Below are positions 39,624 to 51,971 of a DNA stretch of 64,000 nt, in pieces. The notes under the pieces were generated by a model that saw nothing but the letters and a program-made list of their open reading frames with translations, ran no database searches and was not told the origin of the DNA. Positions within the stretch are counted from its first letter, which is position 1. Every line of letters starts with the position of its first letter. Made by a program: the position numbers and the translations under genes. Location of the stretch: contig CM063248.1 in NCBI GenBank assembly GCA_032158295.1, positions 22,407,273 through 22,471,272 of the forward strand, in the 5' to 3' direction. The stretch is from Pycnopodia helianthoides. Its lineage: Eukaryota; Echinodermata; Asteroidea; Forcipulatida; Asteriidae.

Positions 39624-40191
39624 ATGCGCCGTATTTTTGACCGCGTGAGGGCGCTCTCAAAAACATTTTTATCACTTCCGGGGGTATAACTTATCGTCTG
39701 CTCAGCCACCTGTGTACAGTTTAGCATCGGCGTTTTGTCACTTCTGTGCGCAAGAGAGTTTAGTCAGTGCTTCTAGAATCTAAGGTAATAACGGCTCCTT
39801 TAAAGGTCTTATTTTCCGTGATGGATATGACGTCTGGTAATAATGTGTTTCAGTCCTTAACTGTCTTGAGGAAGTATTTGAAGCAGTTTTTGTTTGCTGA
39901 GAACAGTGTTGTTTCTATATAAGTATAAAGAGGAAAGGATGAGCCACGCTGAACTGCCAGTTCTGATGTTTTTTTAAGATTAGATGCAGGGCTCTTTATT
40001 TCTTTAAGGAGCCGTTATTAATCCACCTTAGATTCTAGAAGCACTGACTAAACTCTCGCGCACAGAAGTGAAGAACGCCAATGTTAAAACTGTACACAGC
40101 TCCCTGAGCAGACGGTAATTCCCTTAAGTTATACCACCGGAAGTGATACAATTATTTTTGAGAGCGCCCTCACGCGGTCAAAAATACGGCG
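39624..40191. mobile_element. Foldback element with 180-190-bp arms
   Basis: The left arm (39624-39803), from ATGCGCCGTATTTTTGACCG to GGAGCCGTTATT read inverted, pairs with the right arm (40002-40191). The arms are about nine-tenths identical by eye, with small indels, and flank a loop of about 200 bp. The outermost bases form ATGCGCC/GGCGCAT; I found no clear target duplication. No coding sequence. The strong hairpin potential would make this region difficult to amplify or assemble. Confidence 0.8.
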
Positions 40192-41404
40192 CATACAGCC
40201 GTCCATGCAAAACCCCTGACATGCCTGATGTGAGCAATGTTAACGAAGACACTTCCCAAACTCATATAACCTTGAAACTTTCAGCTCTGCTGGTAAGAAA
40301 TTGCACAATTTGCACAATTGAACAAACACATAGTTACCTTAAAAGACCATGGTGTTACGCTGTCACTGTACACAAATAAACCTCAATATTAAAACCACAC
40401 CTGAACAATTACGTTATGATTATGTCATTAGAAGTCAAACTACATTAAATCAAATTTTAATACTTTGAAGACAACAAAAGCAATAAAAACACCTCATAAA
40501 CCACTCAATGGATATTTACAATCATCAGAAAGGTTTTTAAAACTGAACAAGTTTACGTTTCACAAGTGTGATTCCAATTTGACCTTGCCTTCTGGTTCAG
40601 ACCGGAAGTCATAGGAAAAACTATTAAAAACACCTTGTTTTTTAATTTAACAAAAACTAGACTTCTAGTTGTTAATTATTATTTTTCTTCCTTTTTTTCT
40701 ATAGAATAAAACAATGAACTTACCAACTACGTAAAATGTGCAATGTAGAACGTACTCCCTTTTAAAGTTTTTTCCCAAAGAGACATCAAAACCTATTAAA
40801 ATGAAAATACTAGATGTTAATTTTACTGATTAATTTACATAGTAGGCCTATAGAATGTCCGAAAATTTGCAACTGTTTCACATAATTTAAAATTTCAAAT
40901 ATTGTGTACAATGTACTCTTCATGTACTTAGTGCATTATTGCACAGATTGTTTTTCAAGTAATCTGATAAAACATTAAGCTTTAGCAATCAATACTCCAT
41001 AAAGTGTCATTCTTCCCTACATCGTTTCCAACCACATGAAGTCACTTGTTTCTACCCTGTAGCTAATGGTCTGTGACCTAACATGTAATTCCACCAAAGG
41101 CAAAAGTGGCTTGTGGCAGACGTTTTTACCACCAAGAACAACTTCGAAAGGCCCTCTATTTTTTGCAGTCAGTCGGATGGCTGGTGTGTGTATTATATTC
41201 AACCAGACATTCCATCGTGTAGTGTGCACAGGCATGCAACTACCATGTTACACTTCGTTTCCTCTTTACAAAGATGGACAGAGGTTACTGGAATTCATGC
41301 TCAAAATTGTCCCTTTTTCCAGGGTATTGTGTAATCCCCAATTCCAGACTTTTTTTTTTTTTTTTTAAATTGCATGAGATATCAACCCAAGTCAACTGTC
41401 ACCA
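40192..41404. other. AT-rich non-coding sequence, nothing recognised
   Basis: No gene or bounded repeat is visible. The two longer open frames around 41066-41368 overlap on the same strand in different frames and have no recognisable protein features. Confidence 0.35.
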
Positions 41405-41650
41405 GGGGCATGTTGTCACCTACTCCTGGGGCTGAAACAGGGTCACGACTCCTTCACAGTCTGTAAGGATGTAGGCATGGGTATCATCCACTAGGAGCCT
41501 GGCTGGTAGAGAAGATGCACTACATTCCCAACTTTTTACGAAGCAATTATGGTTAAGTGCCTTGCTCAAGGGCACAAGTGTCCTGACCGGGATTTGAACC
41601 CACACTGACAACACTTCAGAGCTTGGGTCTGGTGAACTAGACCTTTTTCC
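41405..41650 (-). mobile_element. tRNA-derived SINE, minus strand
   Basis: On the minus strand the head contains GTCTAGTTCACCAGAC and the B box GGGTTCAAATCCCGGTC (plus-strand 41587-41603), followed by AGGACACTTGTGCCCTTGAG, CAAGGCACTTAACCATAATT and GCTTCG. This is the same head-body junction as in the SINE at 31785-32400. The rest of the body differs, so it is probably a related subfamily. No poly-ATT tail is seen at the 41405 end. Confidence 0.75.
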
Positions 41651-43285
41651 TTATATATACAAATGTGGCTTACAAGAATTGACAGGCTGCCATCATTTGA
41701 CGCTTGCACCTCAATCTGAGGTAAGTCCAAGTGTTCTAAGATTCCAGCATACCATGGCAGATTACCCTTGGCTCTCTACCAAGGTTTTTAGATTTAAGGT
41801 GAGTGCATAGTACTCATATTTTCTCACAAGAGTACATGCCGGTGCTTATTATGAGATCCTTTGTTTCAAGTCAGGGTTTCTTTCATTGTGACGACGATAT
41901 TTTCAAAGGAAATTGATAACTCCGGAAGGTCAAAAAAGTTTTTTTAAATAAGACCATGCAGAGGCATGGAAAATATTATTGAATATCGGCCCAAAGTGGT
42001 TAACATAGTATGGCTCCAAGGATTATGAGAAGGCCATAGAAAATGCATTTAAAAAAAGTTTTTCAAACACTTTTGATGAAAAACATTGTTTTTGTATTTG
42101 CCTTTCAAACAAATACTTTCAGTCTAAATTTTATTATCAGTTTCTGTCATAAGAATGCTTAGTTTAATGATTTATATTGAAATGAGTGATTACAAAAATT
42201 ACACATGAATGCATGCTAGCTTTAGACCCAGAAGTACAATATACAGCAGATGCGCATGCATGTGACTGACATACGAACAGGATTCTGCTAAAAATGCAAA
42301 TGGTAATAAAACTCTGTTATATTATATTTTATAAATTATAGGATGCATTGGAAATCCAGATGGCAGAATTGGAATCAAATTACAAAACTTAAAGTCTCTG
42401 GAAAAGAGTTGCATTTTGGATTCACTTTAGTCAGTTGTAGAATGCATTTCTTTCCGAGAGAAATGCTGTGCAAAAACAAATAGTCAACAGTTTTAGAATT
42501 CTCAAACAATTGCTTCTCATCTTTTCTGCAGACAAAACACCCCTCCATACATGTAGTACATGTTTCCCTCTCTTTCTTTCTTAATCGCGTCTGATCAAGA
42601 ACACCCCCAACTGCACCCCTCTATACAGTCCATGTTGAATGCTAAAGTAAACTGTCTTTCAGTTCAATATCAAAACAATTACATGTAAAGTGTACAAACG
42701 AGGGGAAAAAGTATGTACTGATAGATTTCCAAGCATTGTAACAGCTAGGTGTCTTACTAAAACCCTTAACAACAAATAGGGGTAGGCTCCCTACCCCTAT
42801 GTTTATAAATATAATAAGCTCCCAGCTAAATGTAGCTACTTCTAGCCATGTCGCAGGGTTTATGCCTTGCTAGCCTCATGAGCCACGGCACTGGCTGGAC
42901 AGGATATTGCCTCAGGCTTATGTCTAACTAACCCCCCAAGGGTGTACCCCACTAAATAAACTCCAATGTAAATCTAGCATACAGTGCAAAATACTAAATA
43001 TTAAAAAAATAAAAAATAAATACTTAGAAGTCTCACAGCTTTTTACAGTAACGGGAAATTTATGCATCGACTCTTGAACTTTTATCCTCTGCTCAATTTG
43101 ATATGGGGAGTCTCAAGACCCGTCGAGTTATTCTCCCTCTAAATAAAAATACCCCTACCCTTGTGTAAATTTCCAACATCGGAGCATCAATCTTTAGAAA
43201 AATGTCCCTACACCTCTAGGCAAATAATGTAGGACCATTTTTCAGGCTATGCATCCAAAATACTCAAGAGGAGGTCACATTGGGC
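41651..43285. other. Non-coding sequence with one perfect hairpin
   Basis: ATAGGGGTAGG at 42776-42786, a CTC loop and CCTACCCCTAT at 42790-42800 form a perfect 11-bp hairpin. The rest is AT-rich, with a somewhat richer patch at 42830-42960. No gene is recognised. Confidence 0.4.
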
Positions 43286-43550
43286 AACATTTACACTGTA
43301 CCCCATTTTTGGCTCTAAATCTGTCTAATATGAGATTTTGAGGGCCTACAAATATAATCAGAGCGACGCTCTGTTTCCTTATTGGGGTGCACCAAGCTGT
43401 CATTCTGACACATTTTACACTGTACCCCATTTATGTGGCTCTCAAATCTGTCTAATATAGAGTATTTTGAGGGCCTACGAAATATTAATCAGAGCGACGC
43501 TCTGTTTTCTCCTTATTTAGTGGGGTGCACCCCCAAGCTGTGCATTCTGG
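43286..43550. repeat. Tandem duplication whose copies differ only by gaps
   Basis: Copy 1 runs to 43407 and copy 2 from 43408 to 43550. Aligned from TTACACTGTACCCCA to CATTCTG they are 117 and 135 bases long. The whole difference is 18 extra bases in copy 2, spread over about ten sites, with no substitution in my hand alignment. That pattern resembles uncorrected long-read deletion errors more than evolutionary divergence, so one copy may not exist in the genome. Confidence 0.75.
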
Positions 43551-44020
43551 AGTGTGGAACAACTTTGTTGCAATTGAAATCTCTCCATTTAAAAATCTTT
43601 CAAAATTATTTAAAGCTTTTATCCATAATCTGAATACAAATTTGTCTCTTTAGTCAAATACTCATGAAAAATTAATTCAAAAAACAGAGTTGAATTTGGT
43701 TTAGTAATTAACTAAGTTATATACAACTGGAAATAACTCCAAGATCAGGTAGTTTTTTCTGAAAAATGCTCAAAAATTGAAAATTTGATGGTTTCTACTA
43801 CTAGTTTTAAGGACTGTCCAACCTTACTCCTGAAGGGTCCTTTTGGGATCTATTTTGAAGCCCAACGGAGACAGTGTGTCCCTTTACATTTAACAACACA
43901 AGATTTTTAGCCAAGCATCGAGATTAACATTAACATTATCATTCTTTATTATAATTATACCAAGAAATTAAATTGAGAATTTTACACTATAATTTAGCAT
44001 TGCCAAATTAGGGTATTGGT

Positions 44021-44623
44021 CTAGCCCTGGTAGGACGTCAGTCAGTGCCACTGCACTGACGTCCTGGGTATAAAGCTCCTCTACAATGCGAACATATTTT
44101 GAGCTAATGTTTTTTCATATTTTTACCTGATTTGAGAAGCTGAAACTCCATTCATACATTCTTGGTGTCCTAACTACACTTTTGATGAGTTCACAACTAA
44201 CAAATACATCCATGGATGACATTATTTCCGAAAATAAGTCTGAGTTGTGTACCAAGTGACCGTTAAAGCTCATGTGCGCATGCGCGGCATGCAAAGCAGC
44301 CCGACCGACTTCCGCGTTAGATTTGTGGGCGTGTCTGAGGACGCACATGCGCTGAAGCATTCACGTCTTGTCAGTTTAGGCTGTCGCCGAGAATGCGTAA
44401 ATTTTTTATTTTATTTTCACAATAATGTCATCCAAGGATATAATTTGCAATTCTGAATAGAGCAGGCGTAAGGTTTAGGACACATGTATGTGAGTCAAGT
44501 TTCAGCTTCCTCAAAAAGGTAAAAATATGAAAAAATGTTGTTATAAATTTTTTCGCAATGGTACGGGACCTTTATATCCTGGACTCCGTCGCGTTGTATG
44601 CAACAGAGTCCAACCTGGGCTAG
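44021..44623. mobile_element. 603-bp terminal-inverted-repeat element with 8-bp target duplication
   Basis: The ends are CTAGCCC (44021) and GGGCTAG (ending 44623), and GTATTGGT lies immediately outside both (44013-44020 and 44624-44631). The inverted match continues imperfectly inward for about 130 bp and includes, on each side, a GGAC..GTCC hairpin (left AGGACGTCAGT/ACTGACGTCCT, right GGACTC/GAGTCC), then TATAAAG, then TTTTTTCATATTTTTACCT. An 8-bp duplication is typical of hAT elements and also of Merlin; the CTAG end is not the usual hAT CAG. Short open frames inside have no recognisable domain, so it is non-autonomous. Confidence 0.85.
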
Positions 44624-44631
44624 GTATTGGT

Positions 44632-45552
44632 CATGTTGGTCTTTACCTACCTACGTCACACGTTCACTGGTCTGTAACTGCAGCAACCGACAACACTTTA
44701 TCCAAATATTTATTGAATAAAATTGTTGTGTATAGGAGTAATTGAAGATCATAAGACATGTAAGCATTGTATTGGATTTGTAACACAGACCGTGGAAACA
44801 AAACAAACAGAATAGACTGTGCAAGTCTCGCGCGTATCGGAACGAGAAAACACGTCAAACGAAGAACATATTTTTTTCCTGAAATCAAATCTGTGTTTTA
44901 AATTATCTAATGACAAAATCTGAGCAACAAAAATACTCAGTACAATTTTTATAAAATTAGTTTTAGCTTTTATGATAAATACACAAATAGTGTGTTAATT
45001 ATTATTAAAACATAATTAAAACTCTGGGACAAGGATGCTTATTTGTTCTTAACTTTTTAGAAACCCCTTACGCGGATTTGCGAAGGTCACACCGGCGTAA
45101 AATTAACGCTTGGCACAGTTTATAGAGGACGCTGACGCCTCAACAACCATAGACTGCAATGAAAAGGCCTCGCGTTGCAATTACAGCATCTGGCAATTAT
45201 CATCGCGCATCCAAAACAAGCGTTTACATAAGTTTTGTTATCGGAGGTGAGCACAAAATTCTTAATTTTTTGCAGTAACCGGAAGCTGAGGTCAAGTTTA
45301 ATTCTTGGGTTTTCTTCGTTATATTGTTGAATTGATTTTACTTTAATGTTTTTTATCACTAAGTATTACATTCCCAACAACATATATAATTTTCATGTTC
45401 ATAAACTACGTTAAACTAAAATAATTGACGAAACAAAATCTCGCCCACGTAAAACTCCATATGCCATGATATGGTTGGGACCACTATGGTCCCGGAAGTT
45501 CAACAGGTTCAACAGTAAACAGGCGAGGTAAACATGTCATGGATGATTTGGG
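44632..45552. other. Non-coding sequence, nothing recognised
   Basis: No gene or bounded repeat is visible between the 8-bp-duplication element and the 673-bp tandem duplication. Confidence 0.35.
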
Positions 45553-46851
45553 GCTAAATTAACTCACAATTTCTCATTGAAGGTATGGATAAATATTAAT
45601 ATTCTCACATGCTACATGAATTATATATTCTTAAGGTACATACCATTTAATATGAACTTGACAGTTGTACTTTAAAACAGCCCAAGAGTAAGATTATTTA
45701 TCAACAGGTTGTCATGACTAGTTACTGTAGTAATGTGTAGCTGCAGTGCATGCTTCACAAGAAAACTTGTGGTCTAGTTACCGACTCGACATTTGGTGAC
45801 ACATCATTGCACAAAATTAGACTGGTTCGTTTTTCGACACGTGTGGTGTTTACATCCTTACCTGCGCCTTTTCACCACCGGAGTCCAGAGAGCAGACGAT
45901 AAAAATCTGGATAATTTTTAACGGTCCGTATAAAGAGCGCCATCTAACGACAAATAACGCTTAGTTTACTTACGGGATTGTACAAAATAATTCAATACAT
46001 CAGTTTTGTTGACAGTAAATGTATTTCCCAATGTCTATTTTTAAGACAAACAGTGATTTTTTCTTTGAAACAAATGTTCTAGATACAAATTGGTGTTTCA
46101 TGAAAGGTTTATCGTTAAAATGTCACGATGTTATCAATGTTTTACCATGGAGGTAAATTGGTTTTACCATGGATGATTTTACTCTCTCCTGGAATAAACT
46201 AGCATTCAAACAGAACTTGCTTGGGGGAACATTAACTCACAATTTCTCATTGAAGGTATGGATAAATATTAATATTCTCACATGCTACATGAATTATATA
46301 TTCTTAAGGTACATACCAATATGAACTTGACAGTTGTACTTTAAACGGCCCAAGAGTAAGGCTGTTTATCAACAGGTTGCCCAGGCTACAGCTGTAGTCA
46401 TGTGTAGTACTGCTTCACAAGAAAACTTGTGGTCTAGTTACCGACTCGACATTTGGTGACGCATCTCACTTTCACATTGCACGAAATTAGACTGGTTCGT
46501 TTTTCGACACGAGTACGTGGTGTTTACATCCTAACCTGCGCCTTTTCACCACCAGAGATGAGCAGACGATAATTTTTAACGGTTGGTATAAAGAGCGCCA
46601 CCTAACGACAAATATCGCTTAGTTTACTTAACAGGATTGTACAAAATAATTACATCAGTTTTGTTGACAGTAAATTTATTTCAATGTCTATTTTTAAGAC
46701 AATCGGTGATATTTTCTTTAAAAACAGATGTTCTAGATACAAATTGGTGTTTCATGAAAGGTTTATCGTTAAAATGTCATTATGTTATCAATGTTTTACT
46801 CTCTCCTGGAATAAAATAACATTCAAACAGAACTTGCTTGGGGGGGGTCGG
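45553..46851. repeat. Tandem duplication with a period of about 670 bp
   Basis: Copy A (about 45553-46228) and copy B (about 46226-46851) share a start AACTCACAATTTCTCATTGA (45561 and 46234, offset 673) and an end CATTCAAACAGAACTTGCTT. The first ~90 bases are identical, then substitutions and indels accumulate, including a stretch of about 35 bp with ACCATGG motifs present only in copy A. Divergence of this mixed kind fits either an old tandem duplication or two haplotypes joined end to end by the assembler. No coding sequence is recognised. Confidence 0.8.
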
Positions 46852-46904
46852 GGAATGATCAGGTGGATATACTCAGACTACTAGAAGGCCCTACCATTAC
46901 AAAC

Positions 46905-47253
46905 TTAAAGGCACAGTTCAAGTTTGGTAATGACTCCGAAAATTAATGGCAATAAAAACTTCCATGGCAAGATGTACAGCAACGTTGGATAGTACAATGC
47001 ATTTTGAGAAACATTTCACTTCGAAGTACTGCGTTTATGGGAAAATATATCACTTTTATCCCCTAAAAATTGAATCTGAGAAGCGTTTCTGTAAGAAACG
47101 TTTCTCAGCTTGTGTATTCCTATTAGGAATTATTTTTTCATGCGTGGACATAACTGCTCCAGATTTTTTGCGATATATCTACAATTATTTAGCTTTGAAA
47201 CAAACATGAACAAACAGTAGGCTCCAATTACCAAACGTGTACGATGCCTTTAA
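46905..47253. mobile_element. MITE of the TTAAAGGCAC family
   Basis: The left end TTAAAGGCACAGTTCAAGTT then TGGTAAT, and the right end ATTACCAAACGTGTACGATG then CCTTTAA, form imperfect terminal inverted repeats. A central hairpin, GAGAAGCGTTTCT/AGAAACGTTTCTC, lies near 47078-47106. The TTTAAAGGCAC..GGTAATT ends are the same style as the element at 53790-54180, but the interior differs. It does not encode a recognisable protein. Confidence 0.7.
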
Positions 47254-50200
47254 TTCCAAGTTAGTATTTAGAGACAAAGTATTTTCCATTGATCACCGTT
47301 TCTCAGCATGGGTACAGTTTGCAAGAAACTAGCAGAATATGGGTGAATGATTTTGTAAGTGTACAGGCTTTTAAGAAGTCAACTTCTTGGTCAAATTCTT
47401 TAGAGAGTGCAGACTTGTTATTTATTGGAATGAAACAAACTTTTTGCTTCTTAAAGTACAAAAGTACCAATCTGATGACAATTTAGCAATTTTAGCATAG
47501 GTAAAACAAAACAAACCAATTCAAATAAAACAAATTTTAAGCAAATAATTCATTTTTGTAAACTACTCATAATTTTATTTCTGCTCCAATCTCAGGACTG
47601 AGCTAAGCTACTTATCATACAGCAGTAGAAAAAAACCTGACAAACTGCTTACAAACAACAATCGGACAACCACTTTATGCTAAGCTTTTAAAATCGTCAT
47701 CCCCACTATGACCTGGCTGTGTTGACTATACTCAGGAGAATATTGTATTATTGAGTGATACAGAGAGCTGAACCATATACTCGCTGAAAACACTTTAACT
47801 CAACATTCAGTAGATTATTATAAACTAATGGAAATCTAGATATTAAAATGTAGTCAAGTCTTTTTCTAATAACTTTCTTCAATGAAACAAGGAAACTTGG
47901 TGTTGACAGAAAGACCTGTTCTCCTCCCTTATCACATATTACGATAATGCCAGGTAATTTGCAAAGAGAAGTATTCTCATTGGCCATGTTTCAAATTTGA
48001 TTTAATCTGAAAATATTTCCCTTTTACTGCAGCGGTTTGGCCAGTTGAGTTTCCATCCAATCTATACACACCTTACAATTTACATGAACAATGAAATCCT
48101 ACTAAATTCTAATCTCTGTACAATTATTTGGCAGAACATTTGTTTCTTTAAGTCAGTTGTGATTCCTATGAGTTGGAGTACATGACTTTCCAACAACAGT
48201 CCAACAGTAAAAATATGCAAAACAATTCTTAACATTACAAATAATCCAAGTTTATTAGTTAACGAATTAGTCCATCATAGCAGTCTTTCATACATTAAGC
48301 ATTCCATGTAGATTTAAGAAAACTTCTGTTGAATGATTTTGCTTTTTTTTTCAGTGAGCATGGACATTTTAGATGTTCATTAATTTTGTACAGTTTGTAT
48401 AATAAGTTACATCCATGGAGGGCATAATGAGTTACACATCAATGATTTTACTGGAACACAGTTATTAACATTCAGGAAATAAAACAACCTGTAAAATACA
48501 CTACATTTTGCAAACTTATCTTAAAACAAGGTGTAATGAGAATAAAATGCCATCAAAATTTAAAAGAGGCATTTTGGATACTGGTTTCATAGTGTTTAAC
48601 AGAAAACATGCACAAATAAAGTTGGCAGTTATAACTTACATCTAAAAAATAAATTAGGTTGTTCTTAGTCTATTAAACCCCCTTCCCAATCCCCTAAAAA
48701 AAGGTTATTAATAAATAAAATGGAGAGAAACAAAGTACTTGTTTCTATGAAGTTACTACAGGGCGAACTGTATTTATCATATACAAAGACAACATGTTGT
48801 TTTAAGGGCTCTGTAGGAAACAAACTTTGGCAGTTACACAAACCTTAACTCAACTGAAATGTTACTTTATAACATGCAATGCTATTGTCATTTCTAACAT
48901 GTATTTCAAGGGCACATGCAAGCTTTAATTATGTCAGCAATTGAAAATAACATCTCATTTTACAGTGGCAATTTGAGCAACATTACACGTTTAAATAACA
49001 ATAAATTTTCATAGGATTTAAAACAATGAACAGTGATTGAACCAGTGTGCTGATTTCAATCACTGTTTACTGATATCAAATATACTTAGTATGAAATATA
49101 TCTCAAGTAGCCGAGGATTTATCCTGGAGGATCAAGACAAGATCACATGAAGCAAATATGTGTATGCAGTTCAAATACATGTAGATCAAGAGGACATTTT
49201 TTGTCTGTAGTCTGGAACACCGCAACTTTTCCACTTTTCAACAGATTAGCTTGAAATCAATAATATTAACTATGTGCAAATTTTAATTCCATACTCATTG
49301 ATGAAACAAATTATTTCTGATATGAATAATGTTGTTGATGTATTACAACATATCCAATGGATCATTTCATCCAGCTCTGCCCTTAATGCATTAACTAGTT
49401 ACAATCGCTGCTCCCCAAAACACTGACAAAAGCCACCTTCAAATCCCAAGACAAAATGTCATTATTTCATTAAGAGAGCTGCATGGTGCATTGCAGTGGC
49501 TTGATGGTCCAGAGCAGAGATGCATGTGTCCATTTTACTGGAGTGTTGTTGCAGGGCAGTTGTGATCTGGAATTTTGTAAAGACACGACCCATAAGGCAT
49601 AAACAATGAGTGTGTGTTTAAATAGGAACTAGCAAGTGACAATTTTCCCAATGTTACATGTAGATAGGTTGTTAGGTTGAGCTTGTCTATCACACGTATG
49701 GATATGATGACAAGATTACATAACTAACACCAAGGTCAGCAGAAAAACAAAATATTGGTGGTGTAACCACCAATATTCTAAATCTAAGAATACTTACAAA
49801 TGGAAAAAGTGAGATAATTGTCTTGCCTGGTGCTTCATTTTTTGAGTTCATAGTGGCTCGCTCAAACATGTGCTCTCGGTCTTTGCCATTGTATTATCTG
49901 ATTGAATTTTTGACAATTCACAATAATCAAAGCTGCCATCATCTAAAAACAATACTTCTTTGGTTTAAGCAGAAAAAATGTGTCTTGCCGTACGATAAAA
50001 AAATGGTCTGTACGATTGTCTTAAATTATGTTTGTGATTACATCATTAATATCCACTCAGGGCATATTCTTTATACACATCAATTGTAGATGCATTTACT
50101 CATTGTGGGAATCCAGTTAGAAACTTAACCCACAAGACATTTCTTCTCATAATTTTCTATATGAGTTAAGGTCAAGAATTGGTTTTCTCAACATTCAAAT

Positions 50201-50355
50201 TTGCAAACTATGTTTTGCATGCATAAAGCACACATTTTGTATTAACAGTTTGCAGTGAATCTGTTATAGTAAGCTACTACCTGAAGTACAACCTTACCAT
50301 CCCTCTTTGTATAGATACTGTAACAGACACCCTGTTCTCCATGGGAACTAGGTGC
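47254..50355 (-). other. Downstream flank and probable 3' UTR of the Smad gene
   Basis: This is the sequence beyond the Smad stop codon in the direction of transcription. It is AT-rich, without recognisable repeats, which fits a long 3' UTR followed by flank. Candidate minus-strand AATAAA signals are at 48251-48256 and near 47575; sequence alone cannot say which is used. A perfect 12-bp hairpin (AATATTGGTGGT, GTA loop, ACCACCAATATT) lies at 49751-49777 and would be in the transcript if the UTR reaches 48.25 kb. Confidence 0.4.
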
Positions 50356-50763
<408 letters not shown>

Positions 50764-51059
50764 TCATATTAAAAAAATATACAATAATTTTGTCTACACT
50801 GAGTTAATGAGATGCAACTTATCTACAAGTACTTGAGTGATTTGTCACCACATTCATCCTGTAATCCTTACTTTTACTTTGATAGTATTTGGAGTATCTA
50901 CTAAAATTCCACTGGATCCACGTAATGTAGCACTTTTACAAGCACAACAAAGAAACTACTTTTAGTGGTAAATGTCCATGGACAACATGACAATAACTGT
51001 ATTTACTAGATGTTAAATTTGCACCGGGATAAAGAATATTATTTAGTTTTACCCTTTCC

Positions 51060-51645
51060 CCAATGTGTGTAAAGCACTGTATACTTAGGCCCCCCCAAAA
51101 AGGGTTCTGTTTCCGGTTCCCCGACCGACCCTAGTTTTACGCCGCGACCCTAAACTTTTTATTCGGCCTTTTAAAAAAACGGGGGGGAACGGGAAAAAAC
51201 GGGGGGAAAAAAAAATAAATAAATAAAAAAATGTGTGAAGCACATTCCATGGGCTTGTGCAATCTGCAAATTGCGCACATTTTTGAAAAAACGGCCGCTT
51301 GAACTGCCAATCTAAAGAGCGCAAACTGAAGATTGCGCACAATTTTGCCTAATTCGTTGTGCAAATCCGTTGATTGCGCTCAACACATGAACGATCGTGG
51401 ACGTATCGTCAATCATATGGGAATAAAAAAAAAATGCAAAATAAAAAAACTTTCTGACCTACCGACCCTATTTTTAAATGACAATAATCGGAAACAGAAC
51501 CCTTTTTTGGGGGCCTTAGTACTTTCCCGAGTTCTGTGAAAAAAATCCACAGGCATATTACTCGGAGGGATTCGAACCCACGACCTTTGCCATTCTAGAA
51601 CAGATGTCTTACCAACTAGACCACTGAGATTGCCCGGTAGCTAGA
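51060..51645 (-). mobile_element. tRNA-derived SINE (second family) in a Smad intron, split by a MITE
   Basis: On the minus strand the head reads CAATCTCAGTGGTCTAGTTG then GTAAG (A box) and GGTCGTGGGTTCGAATCCC (B box, plus strand about 51569-51587). Its body has GAGTAATATGCCTGTGGATT then TTTTTCACAG, AACTCGGGAAAGTAC and, after an inserted element, GTATACAGTGCTTTACACAC. This family differs from the SINE at 31785. It lies between the last two Smad coding exons, in the same orientation as the gene, so its pol III promoter would be co-transcribed with the pre-mRNA. Confidence 0.8.
51088..51515. mobile_element. 428-bp MITE with TTA target duplication, nested in the intronic SINE
   Basis: The ends are GGCCCCCCCAAAAAGGGTTC and its inverted counterpart, which closes with GAACCCTTTTTTGGGGGCC; the match continues through CTGTTTCCG. 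TTA flanks both ends (51085-51087 and 51516-51518), and excising the element plus one TTA restores a continuous SINE (AAGTACTAAGTATACAGTGC on the minus strand). Ends starting GG with a TTA duplication are the hallmark of PIF/Harbinger. The interior contains repeated TGCGCAATCTGCA-like motifs and no transposase. A truncated relative lies at 62695-63120. Confidence 0.85.
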
Positions 51646-51689
51646 GGCAGTTTTAATCCTTTATTTACATTATTTAGTACTGCCAATCA

Positions 51690-51971
<282 letters not shown>

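Noticed and set aside
41066..41368. Overlapping plus-strand open frames of 100 and 73 codons
   Set aside because: No recognisable domain, two competing frames, and a poly-T end; likely chance.
51560..51645. Possible tRNA gene (A and B boxes on the minus strand)
   Set aside because: The anticodon arm and acceptor stem do not pair properly and a SINE body follows the B box; it is a SINE head.
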